The notes under the pieces are model-generated. The model searched no databases and was not told the origin of the DNA. It saw only the letters and a program-made list of their open reading frames with translations. A stretch of DNA of 29,715 nucleotides from a virus. Positions 6,842 through 13,611 of this stretch are shown here, in pieces; position 1 is the first letter of the stretch; each line of letters opens with the position of its first letter. The position numbers were made by a program, and so were the translations under genes. The stretch is taken from positions 1-29,715 of the IMG/VR virus record IMGVR_UViG_3300011253_000090. One strand, 5' to 3'.

Positions 6842-7060
6842 ATGAAAACTGATTATCTTGTTCAAGAAGAAGATGAAGAAAAAGAAGCACAAGAAGAAGC
6901 ACATAAACATTTTGTTAGTTTAGAATTTAGCCACTTAGTATTAACTGAAGGACCTACAGTAGCTTTAGGATTACTAAGTAATGAGGCTAGAACAGAACTA
7001 TCACAATCAATTATTAACAACTATCATAAGAGATTAGTCGAAGCTAATTCAGGATTATAA
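6842..7060 (+). CDS. Small acidic protein inside the split polymerase, 72 aa
   Basis: The ATG follows the previous stop with no gap, after an AGGAG site. The N-terminus is very acidic and helical (QEEDEEKEAQEEAHKH), followed by an amphipathic region. No zinc, nuclease or membrane motif is visible, and no polymerase motif is present, so it is not a missing palm segment. It ends one base before the ATG of the polymerase C-terminal gene. It may be a decayed or domesticated part of an insertion into the polymerase gene, or a small partner of the split enzyme. The family is unknown to me. Confidence 0.6.
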   Translation: MKTDYLVQEEDEEKEAQEEAHKHFVSLEFSHLVLTEGPTVALGLLSNEARTELSQSIINNYHKRLVEANSGL

Positions 7061-7061
7061 T

Positions 7062-7781
7062 ATGTTACTTAATGCAGATGCAAAACAATTAGAATGGGTT
7101 GGAGCTACTTACTTATCTCAAGATAGCACAGCTATCAAAGAGATACTAAATGAAGTAGACCAACATTCTGATAATCAAAAAAGATTTGGATTACCAGATA
7201 GATTGACAGCTAAGACTTTTGTATTTAGATTAATCTATGGTGGGAGTGCGTACTCATACGCAAACGACCACAACTTCAAAGATATAGGTAATGAATCTTT
7301 TTGGCAGAATGTAATTGATGAATTTTATGTAAAGTACAACGGATTAAAAAAGTGGCATGATGAAATATTCTTTCGTGCAAAACGAGATCAATATTTAGTT
7401 ATGCCTACAGGACGAAGATATGATTACAAGCCTGAAATAAATAGTCAAGGTAATGTAAAGTATCCTCGAACACGAATACTAAACTATCCTGTTCAAGGAT
7501 TAGGTGCTGACTTAATGACAATTGCTAGAGTATCATTAAGAAACAGACTTAAAAACAAACCAGGTGTTGAATTAATTAATACAGTACATGATTCAATAAT
7601 GCTTGACTTTGATGAAAAAGTATGGGATAATAATAGTATAGTCAAAGTAGTAGACAAATGTTTTAATGACGTACCTGAAAACTTTGAGAAGTTATTCGGA
7701 GAAAAATTCAACCTTCCCATGAGAGTTGAATGTCAAATTGGACCATCATGGGGTAACATGGAGATTATAAATGCAAATTAA
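7062..7781 (+). CDS. DNA polymerase I family, C-terminal part: palm and fingers
   Basis: The 239-residue product starts directly at motif A, LNADAKQLEW (D6, a metal ligand). Motif B is RLTAKTFVFRLIYGG (R47, K51, F55, Y59) and motif C is VHDS at 175-178 (D177, the second catalytic Asp). All catalytic residues of a family A polymerase are therefore intact. The residue matching E. coli Phe762 / T7 Tyr526 is Phe55. The exonuclease and thumb are encoded separately at 5505-6662. The ribosome binding site is weak (AGGATT), so translation may be coupled to the ORF ending one base upstream. The 3' end overlaps the SSB gene by 11 bases. Confidence 0.9.
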   Translation: MLLNADAKQLEWVGATYLSQDSTAIKEILNEVDQHSDNQKRFGLPDRLTAKTFVFRLIYGGSAYSYANDHNFKDIGNESFWQNVIDEFYVKYNGLKKWHDEIFFRAKRDQYLVMPTGRRYDYKPEINSQGNVKYPRTRILNYPVQGLGADLMTIARVSLRNRLKNKPGVELINTVHDSIMLDFDEKVWDNNSIVKVVDKCFNDVPENFEKLFGEKFNLPMRVECQIGPSWGNMEIINAN

Positions 7782-8298
7782 TGTAATTGATGTAGGTAGT
7801 TTAAATACACATTCTGCAAAGAATGGTAGGCAATATCAGTCTATTGAAATAACTTACAAAAATGAACAAGGTCAAGCTCAATCAAAGAAGCTAATGTCGT
7901 TCAGTGCACCAGATGTTTTTAAAGCAGCTCAGTCTTGGACTAAAGGAGACAGCGTTAACGTGGCTACTAAGAAAGATGATAATGGTTACTGGCAATGGAC
8001 AAAGATACTTGCTGATGGTGAACTAGATACCCAAGCAACGTCAGGCAGTTCAGTCAAACCTGCTAACACAACAAGGGTTACAGGTAGTAATTATGAAACT
8101 AAAGATGAAAGAGCCGCTAGGCAAGTAATGATTGTACGTCAATCGTCTCTTTCTAATGCAGTAGCTACCTTTGCAGTTGATGGTAGTAAAGCTACAGCTA
8201 ATGACGTAATCAGTCTAGCAAAGCTGTATGAAGGTTATGTATTGGGATCTGAAGTAACGACATCTATTGATGACTTACCAGACGATATACTAATCTAA
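7771..8298 (+). CDS. Putative single-stranded DNA-binding protein
   Basis: The 175-residue protein has an N-terminal beta-rich region with alternating hydrophobics (INVIDVGSLNT, YQSIEITYKN, SVNVATKKDDNGYWQW) consistent with an OB fold. A low-complexity linker follows, and it ends in an acidic hydrophobic tail, DDLPDDILI. That tail is the usual docking site of SSBs and of T7 gp2.5 for polymerase and helicase. Its position between polymerase and exonuclease genes fits this role. A GGAG-type site precedes the ATG within the polymerase gene. No catalytic motif is seen. Assignment rests on architecture and context, so it is less certain than for the neighbours. Confidence 0.65.
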   Translation: MQINVIDVGSLNTHSAKNGRQYQSIEITYKNEQGQAQSKKLMSFSAPDVFKAAQSWTKGDSVNVATKKDDNGYWQWTKILADGELDTQATSGSSVKPANTTRVTGSNYETKDERAARQVMIVRQSSLSNAVATFAVDGSKATANDVISLAKLYEGYVLGSEVTTSIDDLPDDILI

Positions 8299-9044
8299 TG
8301 AAAGCACTAATTGACCATGATCTAGTGTGTTTTCGAAGTGCTGCAAGTGCTGAGAATGATGACTTAGGTATTGCTATCTATAGAGCAGAGCAATTGTTAG
8401 ATAGTATTATTGAAAAAACAAAAGCAACAGAATACCGAGCTTTTCTTTCAAGTCCTACTAACTTTCGTAAAGATGTATTACCTACTTACAAAGCTAATAG
8501 GACAGCACCTAAGCCTAAGCATCTTCAAGCTCTTAAAGATTATGCACTAGAAAAGATGGGAGCTGAAACAGCTAGAGAAGGGTTGGAGGCTGATGATGAA
8601 ATGTCAATAAATCAAACTGAAGATACAATCATTTGTACTCTTGATAAAGATTTATTACAAGTTCCTGGCAAACATTTCTCATGGGAAATTAGTGGTAAGA
8701 ACTGGACAAGACCTGATAAATTTGTAGAACAAACAGAATTAGAAGGTCTTCGTCTATTCTTTGAACAATGCATAAAAGGAGATTCTTCAGATAATGTTGT
8801 AGGTATTAAAGGTTTAGGTGATAAAAAATCTAAACAAATGTTATCAGGTTGTGAAACACCTGAAGAAATGTTTATTATTGTGCAAGATTTATATAATGAC
8901 GATAACAGATTTATTCGTAATGCATCATGCTTATGGATGAAACGATACTTAGAAGATAACTGGAAGGATAGATTTAATGAATTTCAAAAGCAAACTGGAG
9001 GAGAAAGCATGGAAGATCCTCAAGACGAATTTTCCGTCAGTTAA
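8298..9044 (+). CDS. 5'-3' exonuclease / flap endonuclease (T7 gp6, T5 FEN type)
   Basis: The 248-residue protein has the FEN-family layout: an N-terminal Asp cluster (D6, D8), an arch segment rich in basic residues (YKANRTAPKPKH), GLEADDEM (D99, D100, E101) and TLDKDLLQ (D116, D118), then the helix-hairpin-helix around GDSSDNVVGIKGLG (D162, D165). These acidic residues bind the two metals that cleave 5' flaps and RNA primers. In T7-like phages this enzyme removes primers and degrades host DNA. The start shares one base with the SSB stop (TAATG). The 3' end overlaps the endonuclease I gene by 68 bases, an unusually long overlap in another frame. Confidence 0.88.
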   Translation: MKALIDHDLVCFRSAASAENDDLGIAIYRAEQLLDSIIEKTKATEYRAFLSSPTNFRKDVLPTYKANRTAPKPKHLQALKDYALEKMGAETAREGLEADDEMSINQTEDTIICTLDKDLLQVPGKHFSWEISGKNWTRPDKFVEQTELEGLRLFFEQCIKGDSSDNVVGIKGLGDKKSKQMLSGCETPEEMFIIVQDLYNDDNRFIRNASCLWMKRYLEDNWKDRFNEFQKQTGGESMEDPQDEFSVS

Positions 9045-9354
9045 ATATGAGCCAGATGTAATCAATTATATTCAACCTATTAAACATAGGAAATATAATC
9101 CTGATTTTAAAATGGCAAAGAATGTCTACATAGAAGCTAAAGGTAAACTTGATTTAGCTACTAGACAAAAGATGGTTTGGTTTAAAGAATGTAATCCTGA
9201 AGTCACCATAATATTCTTGTTTATGAATCCAGACAACAAGATAACCAAACGTAGTAAAACAACATACTGGCAATGGGCTGAGAAAGAAGGGTTCATGTGG
9301 CTAGACTTTAGAAAGGATTGGATAAATGATTATAAAAAACTTAGTAGAGAATGA
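8977..9354 (+). CDS. Endonuclease I, Holliday junction resolvase (T7 gp3-like)
   Basis: The 125-residue protein is close in length to T7 gp3 (149) and aligns by eye over its whole length. The catalytic set matches: E8 in SKLEEK (T7 E20), D43 in YNPDF (T7 D55), and E53 and K55 in IEAKGK (T7 E65 and K67), a PD-(D/E)xK nuclease core. It cuts branched DNA, releases junctions before packaging and helps digest host DNA. The ATG at 8977 is required because E8 would be lost with any later start, and GGAAGGAT lies upstream. It therefore overlaps the exonuclease gene by 68 bases. It also overlaps the next ORF by 29 bases. Confidence 0.88.
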   Translation: MNFKSKLEEKAWKILKTNFPSVKYEPDVINYIQPIKHRKYNPDFKMAKNVYIEAKGKLDLATRQKMVWFKECNPEVTIIFLFMNPDNKITKRSKTTYWQWAEKEGFMWLDFRKDWINDYKKLSRE

Positions 9355-9517
9355 AGATGGTAGTGTTGACTTTGATTTTAAAGTTGATAAAAATGAAAAT
9401 GAATTTCTAATAAACTATGCAGTTAAAGCTTTAATGAGAGAAGGTATAATTAAAGCTACTGATGATGAAATGAATGAAGCTGAAATGAATATTAAACTTA
9501 AGGAGACATTACAATGA
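9326..9517 (+). CDS. Small acidic hypothetical protein, 63 aa
   Basis: The ORF starts inside the endonuclease I gene after an AAAGGAT site and ends with its TGA overlapping the ATG of the phosphoesterase gene (ATGA). The product is acidic (many Asp and Glu) with a beta-like N-terminus (GSVDFDFKVDKNENEF) and a helical C-terminus. It resembles the small conserved proteins that follow endonuclease I in several marine podoviruses, but I cannot name it. No catalytic or metal motif is visible. Confidence 0.65.
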   Translation: MIIKNLVENEDGSVDFDFKVDKNENEFLINYAVKALMREGIIKATDDEMNEAEMNIKLKETLQ

Positions 9518-10275
9518 AGCATTTAGTAATCCCTGATACTCAAGTAAAGCCAGGCATTAGCCTAGACTACTTGCGTTGGATAGGACAATATGCTGCTGAA
9601 AAACAACCAGATGTAATTGTACATATAGGAGACTTTGCAGATATGCCTAGCCTTTCTTCATATGATACAGGTAAGAAATCATTTGAGGGTAGAACATATA
9701 AAGCTGACATACGTGCTGCATTAAAAGGAATGGAAACATTACTTGAACCTATCAAACGTTTAAATAAAAAACTAGCAAGATCTAAAAAGAAACTTTACAA
9801 ACCTAAAATGGTGCTTACACTAGGTAACCATGAAGATAGAATTACTAGGGCAGTTGAGTATGATAGAAAATTAGAAGGTCTTGTAGACTTAGGAGACTTA
9901 AAATATGAAGAGGCTGGCTGGGATGTTATTCCTTATTTGGACGTTATCAGTATCAACGGCATTGCTTACTCTCACTATTTTGCTTCTGGTGTCATGGGTA
10001 GACCGATTACTTCAGCTAATGCTCTCTTAACTAAGAAACATATGTCTTGCTTTGCAGGTCATCAACAAGGTAGACAAATAGCTTATGGTAGACGAGCTGA
10101 TGGTACAGAAATGACAGCTATTATATCAGGTAGTGCTTATGTACATGATGAAGAGTATCTATCACATCAAACTAACCAGCATTGGAGAGGAATTTATATG
10201 CTTCATGATGTTAAAGATGGTAGCTTTGATGAGATGGCAGTATCAATGAAATACTTAAAAGAAAAATTTGCTTGA
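9514..10275 (+). CDS. Calcineurin-like metallophosphoesterase
   Basis: The 253-residue protein has the ordered motifs of the calcineurin fold: DTQ at 8-10 (normally DxH), GDFADM at 39-44 (D40), GNHED at 104-108 (N105, H106) and GHQQG from G182 (H183). These residues bind a di-metal centre that hydrolyses phosphoesters. In phages, related enzymes act as nucleotide or DNA-end phosphatases, or on cyclic nucleotides; the substrate here is unknown. The His of the first motif is replaced by Gln (Q10), a variation known in phage members but one that could alter metal use. It has an AAGGAGAC site. Its stop codon overlaps the -35 box of the next promoter. Confidence 0.82.
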   Translation: MKHLVIPDTQVKPGISLDYLRWIGQYAAEKQPDVIVHIGDFADMPSLSSYDTGKKSFEGRTYKADIRAALKGMETLLEPIKRLNKKLARSKKKLYKPKMVLTLGNHEDRITRAVEYDRKLEGLVDLGDLKYEEAGWDVIPYLDVISINGIAYSHYFASGVMGRPITSANALLTKKHMSCFAGHQQGRQIAYGRRADGTEMTAIISGSAYVHDEEYLSHQTNQHWRGIYMLHDVKDGSFDEMAVSMKYLKEKFA

Positions 10276-10300
10276 CTTTTAATGCAAAGTATGATATACT
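10272..10300 (+). promoter_or_regulatory. Near-consensus sigma70 promoter before the methyltransferase
   Basis: TTGACT (10272-10277) and TATACT (10295-10300) are separated by exactly 17 bases. The start is expected near 10307, about 22 bases before the methyltransferase ATG at 10329. The -35 box overlaps the TGA of the phosphoesterase gene. The first 12 bases are identical to the promoter at 2787. It would give the methyltransferase, and perhaps the genes through the reductase, transcription by host RNA polymerase independent of the upstream operon. Confidence 0.75.
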
Positions 10301-10328
10301 ATTATGAAAGCACCGGAAACTATTGATA

Positions 10329-10724
10329 ATGAATAAAATATTATTTAGCAAAAAAACTGATAATTGGTCAACTCCTATTGATTTGTATAATAAATTAAAC
10401 TCAGAATTTAATTTTACATTTGATCCATGTCCTTTAAATGCAAAATTTGATGGGTTAAGTATTGACTGGGGAAAGTCTGTATTTGTAAACCCACCTTATT
10501 CAAACATAAAAGGTTTCTTAGAAAAAGCACAAAAAGAATTAAATAAAAAATCAAACATAATTGTTTTTTTAGTTCCGTCTAGGACAGACACAAAATGGTT
10601 TCATGAATTTGTTTACCATAAAGCAGAGATAAGATTTATTAAAGGCAGGCTTAAATTTGGGGACTCTAAAAATTCAGCTCCATTTCCAAGCATGATATGT
10701 GTTTTTAAAAAGGATATGGTATAA
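10329..10724 (+). CDS. Phage Dam-type DNA N6-adenine methyltransferase
   Basis: The 131-residue protein matches the small phage adenine methyltransferase family (DNA N-6-adenine-methyltransferase, Dam). It starts with the usual DNW-TP segment (TDNWSTPIDLYNKL), then FDPCPLN, then the catalytic NPPYS motif at 54-58, which positions the adenine amino group. It is near the small end for the family but all parts are present. The ATG at 10329 is preceded by GGAA 10 bases upstream; a TTG six bases earlier would add two residues and is less likely. Methylation could protect phage DNA from host restriction or mark replicated genomes. It lies directly behind its own promoter. No partner restriction enzyme is seen. 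Confidence 0.85.
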   Translation: MNKILFSKKTDNWSTPIDLYNKLNSEFNFTFDPCPLNAKFDGLSIDWGKSVFVNPPYSNIKGFLEKAQKELNKKSNIIVFLVPSRTDTKWFHEFVYHKAEIRFIKGRLKFGDSKNSAPFPSMICVFKKDMV

Positions 10725-10725
10725 T

Positions 10726-10965
10726 ATGGATAAAGCTAGTAAAAAACAAATAGGTGGGTCTCATTACAAAGATTATGAAATTCAACCTATAGAGTTTATA
10801 CATAAAAATAACATACCTTTTATAGAAGGATGTATTATTAAGTATATTGTTAGATGGAAAGATAAAGGTGGTATTCAAGACCTAAATAAATGTATACACT
10901 ACTTAGAATTACTAAAAGAACTACATAAGGACACTAATAATGATTCATTACGTAATGGTAATTAG
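10726..10965 (+). CDS. DUF3310 protein (T7 gp1.7-like)
   Basis: The 79-residue protein contains the DUF3310 pattern: GGSHYKDYEIQPIEFI, then a central helix with IKYIVRWKDKGG, then DLNKCIHYLELL. In T7 the related gp1.7 has nucleotide kinase activity and affects thymidylate use, so a role in nucleotide metabolism beside the reductase is plausible, though this is a family inference. The ATG at 10726 starts one base after the methyltransferase stop and follows AAGGA. An in-frame ATG at 10699 lies inside the methyltransferase gene and would add nine residues unlike the family. The 3' end overlaps the next ORF. Confidence 0.8.
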   Translation: MDKASKKQIGGSHYKDYEIQPIEFIHKNNIPFIEGCIIKYIVRWKDKGGIQDLNKCIHYLELLKELHKDTNNDSLRNGN

Positions 10966-11140
10966 TATTATGCTCACTCCTGTAGGTCCAAGTGATTGGA
11001 AATACATAGGACATTTTGTTAATTGTACTCAAGCCCATCAACATATGAAATTACATTATCCTGAAGCAACAGGATCACGGTGTTTACTGGAAGAATACAT
11101 TCATTTACCGGATGATATCGAATATCAGTACCACATTTAA
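10940..11140 (+). CDS. Small secreted or membrane-linked hypothetical protein, 66 aa
   Basis: The first ~13 residues are hydrophobic (MIHYVMVISIMLTP), which could be a short signal or anchor. The rest is soluble and has two cysteines (C29, C48) that might pair if exported. The start overlaps the DUF3310 gene by 26 bases, and AAGGACACTAATA precedes the ATG. Similar short proteins occur between nucleotide-metabolism genes of marine podoviruses; I cannot assign a function. Confidence 0.6.
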   Translation: MIHYVMVISIMLTPVGPSDWKYIGHFVNCTQAHQHMKLHYPEATGSRCLLEEYIHLPDDIEYQYHI

Positions 11141-11160
11141 TTGAAAAGGTCGGTCATACA

Positions 11161-11343
11161 TTGCTAACTTTTGAAGAAATACTAAACGAGCTTAAAAGAG
11201 TCGAAGAAACTACTCTTATTGAAATGCTAAATGTTACATCAGACGAAATTGTTGAGCATTTTAGAGATAAAATAGAGGAAAATATTGATTATTTTAAAGA
11301 TTTTGCAAACGAAAATATAGAGGAAATGCACGATTATGAGTAA
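11161..11343 (+). CDS. Small helical hypothetical protein, 60 aa (TTG start)
   Basis: Translation appears to start at TTG (11161), since no ATG is in a usable position and an AAAAGG site lies upstream. The product is almost entirely helical and acidic, with a regular charge pattern (EEILNELKRVEETTLIEMLNV, then EIVEHFRDKIEENIDYF), likely a small helix bundle. Proteins with this look are common just before ribonucleotide reductase or replication genes of marine podoviruses and have no known function. It overlaps the reductase start by 8 bases, so coupling of the two is likely. Confidence 0.6.
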   Translation: MLTFEEILNELKRVEETTLIEMLNVTSDEIVEHFRDKIEENIDYFKDFANENIEEMHDYE

Positions 11344-13207
11344 TTTACCCTCCGTCTATCAAGACGTGATAGGATTATCAAGATACGCAAGGTATCTACC
11401 AAAAGAAAATAGAAGAGAAAATTGGACAGAAACAGTAGATAGACTAATGTCTTATCTTAAAACAAAAGCCCCTAATCTTAAAGAACATAAAGAAATCAGA
11501 CAAGCGGTTCTAAATCTAGATGTAATGCCATCTATGAGATTACTTATGTCTGCAGGAGAAGCTTGTGAACGTGATAATATAGCTGCGTTTAATTGTAGTT
11601 ATCTAGCTGTAAACAATAAAAGATCCTTTTCAGAAGCTTTATACATTCTTATGAATGGTACAGGTGTAGGATTTAGTTGTGAACGTCAAGAGATTAACAA
11701 GTTACCATCAATACCTCCAGAGTTAATTAAATGTGATGATGTTATTGTTGTTGGTGATAGTAAATTAGGTTGGGCTAAAGCATTTAAAAAGTTATTGTCT
11801 AGTTTATGGGAAGGTGATATACCTACAATAGACTATTCTCAGGTTAGACCAGCAGGTGCTAGACTTAAAACATTTGGTGGTAGAGCTAGTGGTCCTGAAC
11901 CTCTTAAAAGATTGTTTGATTTTACATTAGAAATATTTAAAGAAGCTAAAGGACATAAATTAAATTCAATACAAGTACATGATATTATGTGTATGGTTGG
12001 AGAAATTGTTGTAGTTGGTGGTGTTAGACGATCAGCTCTTATTTCATTATCTAATCTTACAGATAAACGTATGAGAGAAGCTAAAACAGGAGCATGGTAT
12101 AATGACAATCCACATAGAGGTCTTGCAAACAACAGCGTTGCCTACACCGAGCACCCCGATAGTGAAACTTTCATGGAAGAATGGCTCTCTTTGGTTAAAT
12201 CTAAGTCAGGTGAACGAGGAATGTTTAATCGTATCGCTGCTCAAAATCAAGCAAATAAGTGGGGAAGACGAGATAAGTCTCTTAGCTATGGGACAAACCC
12301 ATGCTCAGAAATTATACTCCGTGATAAACAATTCTGTAACCTTACAGAGGTGGTTGTCAGAGAAAACGATACCGAAGCTACCCTCACTAAAAAGGTTAAA
12401 CTTGCTACAATACTGGGTACAATTCAATCCACATTAACAAACTTTAAGTTTCTATCTCATGAATGGAAAGATAATACAGAAGAAGAAAGATTATTAGGAG
12501 TTTCATTAACAGGTATTATGGATGCACCTATAACAAGTAATCCAGACCCTAAAATGTTAGAGAGGTTACGAGATGTTGCAAGAAAAACAAATCACAAATA
12601 TTCAGACGAACTTGAAATCCCACGATCAGCAAGTATTACGTGTGTTAAGCCTTCTGGGACTGTCTCTCAGCTTGTTGACAGTGCTAGCGGTATACATGCT
12701 CGTCATAACGACTATTACATAAGAACTATCCGTATGGATAAAAAAGATCCTATTTATGACTTCCTTAAAAATAAAGGAGTAAAAGTAGAGGATGAAGCCT
12801 TTAGACCTGATTCAACTGCAGTTTTTAGCTTTCCTATGAAAGCACCTAAAGGAGCTATTCTAAGAAACGATAAAACAGCATTAGAGCAGTTAGAATTATG
12901 GCTAATATATCAACGTCATTGGTGTGAACATAAACCTTCAGTTACTATATCTGTTAAAGATAAAGAATGGGTAGAAGTAGGTGCATGGGTATGGGATCAC
13001 TTTGATGAAATTAGTGGTGTATCTTTTCTACCACATTCAGATCATACCTATCAACAAGCTCCATATCAAGATTGTACCAAGAAAGAATATGAAGCTTTAT
13101 ATAAGAAAACACCTAAAAGTATAGACTGGTCAGAATTTGTAGAAATAGATGATAATACAGTAGGTGCTCAAACATTAGCATGTACTGGAGGAAGCTGTGA
13201 AATATGA
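11336..13207 (+). CDS. nrdJ: Class II (adenosylcobalamin-dependent) ribonucleotide reductase
   Basis: The 623-residue protein has the reductase barrel marks: FNCSYL (C87, first redox Cys), NPCSEI at 321-326 (C323 carrying the thiyl radical, with N321 and E325), FCNL (C335, second redox Cys, 12 residues on as in Lactobacillus RTPR) and PSGTVSQL. The C-terminus ends CTGGSCEI, a CxxxxC pair that re-reduces the active site. No activator or small-subunit gene lies next to it, which fits a class II enzyme using adenosylcobalamin. It makes deoxynucleotides for replication. It lacks an N-terminal ATP cone and is shorter than the ~740-residue RTPR, as usual in phages. The need for cobalamin implies that the host makes or imports it. 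Confidence 0.87.
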   Translation: MSNLPSVYQDVIGLSRYARYLPKENRRENWTETVDRLMSYLKTKAPNLKEHKEIRQAVLNLDVMPSMRLLMSAGEACERDNIAAFNCSYLAVNNKRSFSEALYILMNGTGVGFSCERQEINKLPSIPPELIKCDDVIVVGDSKLGWAKAFKKLLSSLWEGDIPTIDYSQVRPAGARLKTFGGRASGPEPLKRLFDFTLEIFKEAKGHKLNSIQVHDIMCMVGEIVVVGGVRRSALISLSNLTDKRMREAKTGAWYNDNPHRGLANNSVAYTEHPDSETFMEEWLSLVKSKSGERGMFNRIAAQNQANKWGRRDKSLSYGTNPCSEIILRDKQFCNLTEVVVRENDTEATLTKKVKLATILGTIQSTLTNFKFLSHEWKDNTEEERLLGVSLTGIMDAPITSNPDPKMLERLRDVARKTNHKYSDELEIPRSASITCVKPSGTVSQLVDSASGIHARHNDYYIRTIRMDKKDPIYDFLKNKGVKVEDEAFRPDSTAVFSFPMKAPKGAILRNDKTALEQLELWLIYQRHWCEHKPSVTISVKDKEWVEVGAWVWDHFDEISGVSFLPHSDHTYQQAPYQDCTKKEYEALYKKTPKSIDWSEFVEIDDNTVGAQTLACTGGSCEI

Positions 13208-13350
13208 CAATCTCAATAGGACCTATCTGTGGAGTTCAAGTAGGTGTTGAACTTACAGAAGGACAAGTAGAAGGAAGGCATATAGGTTATTTTTTAATAG
13301 ATGTTTTTATATTAAGAATACAATGTGCCTGGTTTATTAAAAATGGGTGA
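13204..13350 (+). CDS. Small hypothetical protein after the reductase, 48 aa
   Basis: The ATG overlaps the reductase TGA (ATGA), with GGAGG upstream in the reductase tail. The 48-residue product begins MTISIGPICGVQVGVE, with a beta-like repeating pattern, and ends with a hydrophobic segment (IGYFLIDVFILRI). Short proteins with this pattern are frequent in marine podoviruses and cyanophages near the early/late boundary. The function is unknown. Its last 8 bases overlap the next gene start. Confidence 0.6.
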   Translation: MTISIGPICGVQVGVELTEGQVEGRHIGYFLIDVFILRIQCAWFIKNG

Positions 13351-13528
13351 TGGTGGAAAAGGAAGTGCACCCAGACCTATTCCTAATAGAAAATCTTTTG
13401 ATGAAAACTGGGAAAGAATCTTTAATAGTAAACCTAATGCTAAACAATTTGGAGAATTAAACATGGGAAACCGAGATAAGCCTAAAAGAGAGGCTAAAAA
13501 ACCTAAAAAACAACGAAATCCTTTATAA
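13343..13528 (+). CDS. Small basic hypothetical phage protein, 61 aa
   Basis: The 61-residue product starts MGDGGKGSAPRPIPN, then has SFDENWERIF and ends in a lysine-rich tail (KREAKKPKKQRNPL). The GKG-PRP and F-NNWD-IF pattern is common to a small family of phage proteins of unknown function. I choose the ATG at 13343, which overlaps the previous stop (ATGGGTGA), over a GTG at 13325 that would add six residues. Neither has a clear ribosome binding site, so expression probably depends on coupling. It is the last + strand gene before the convergence point. Confidence 0.6.
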   Translation: MGDGGKGSAPRPIPNRKSFDENWERIFNSKPNAKQFGELNMGNRDKPKREAKKPKKQRNPL

Positions 13529-13537
13529 CACTATTTT

Positions 13538-13557
13538 AAGAGCTATAGTAAGCTTTT
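13538..13557 (+). terminator. Weak hairpin terminator ending the + strand arm
   Basis: AAGAGCT (13538-13544) pairs with AGCTTTT (13551-13557) through seven pairs including one G-U, around a six-base loop; the 3' arm supplies a run of four U. It lies 10 bases after the last + strand stop, where convergent transcription from the minus strand arrives. A longer 8-bp inverted repeat also links 13547-13554 with 13597-13604. Confidence 0.5.
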
Positions 13558-13596
13558 CACTATATTTGATACTAAAGTACCAGTTAAGTAGTAAAG

Positions 13597-13611
13597 AGCT
13601 TACTAGAAGCT
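13597..13611 (-). terminator. Hairpin over the end of the minus-strand late operon
   Basis: Read on the minus strand, AGCTT (13611-13607) and AAGCT (13601-13597) form a perfect 5-bp stem with a 5-base loop, followed by CTTTACT. It covers the stop codon of the large virion protein gene. The stem is short and the U-run brief, so it is a weak candidate that would act together with the + strand hairpin to separate the two arms. Confidence 0.35.

Noticed and set aside
5505-7781. Polymerase split as a simple frameshift or sequencing error
   Set aside because: The two halves are separated by about 400 bases holding two complete ORFs with ribosome binding sites; a single-base error cannot create this.
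10304-10336. Ten-codon ORF starting ATGAAAGCACCG before the methyltransferase
   Set aside because: It lies in the short leader just after the promoter, overlaps the methyltransferase start and has no ribosome binding site.
11839-12437. Other-frame ORFs within the reductase gene
   Set aside because: The reductase motifs run unbroken through this stretch, and the alternatives have odd composition and no ribosome binding sites.
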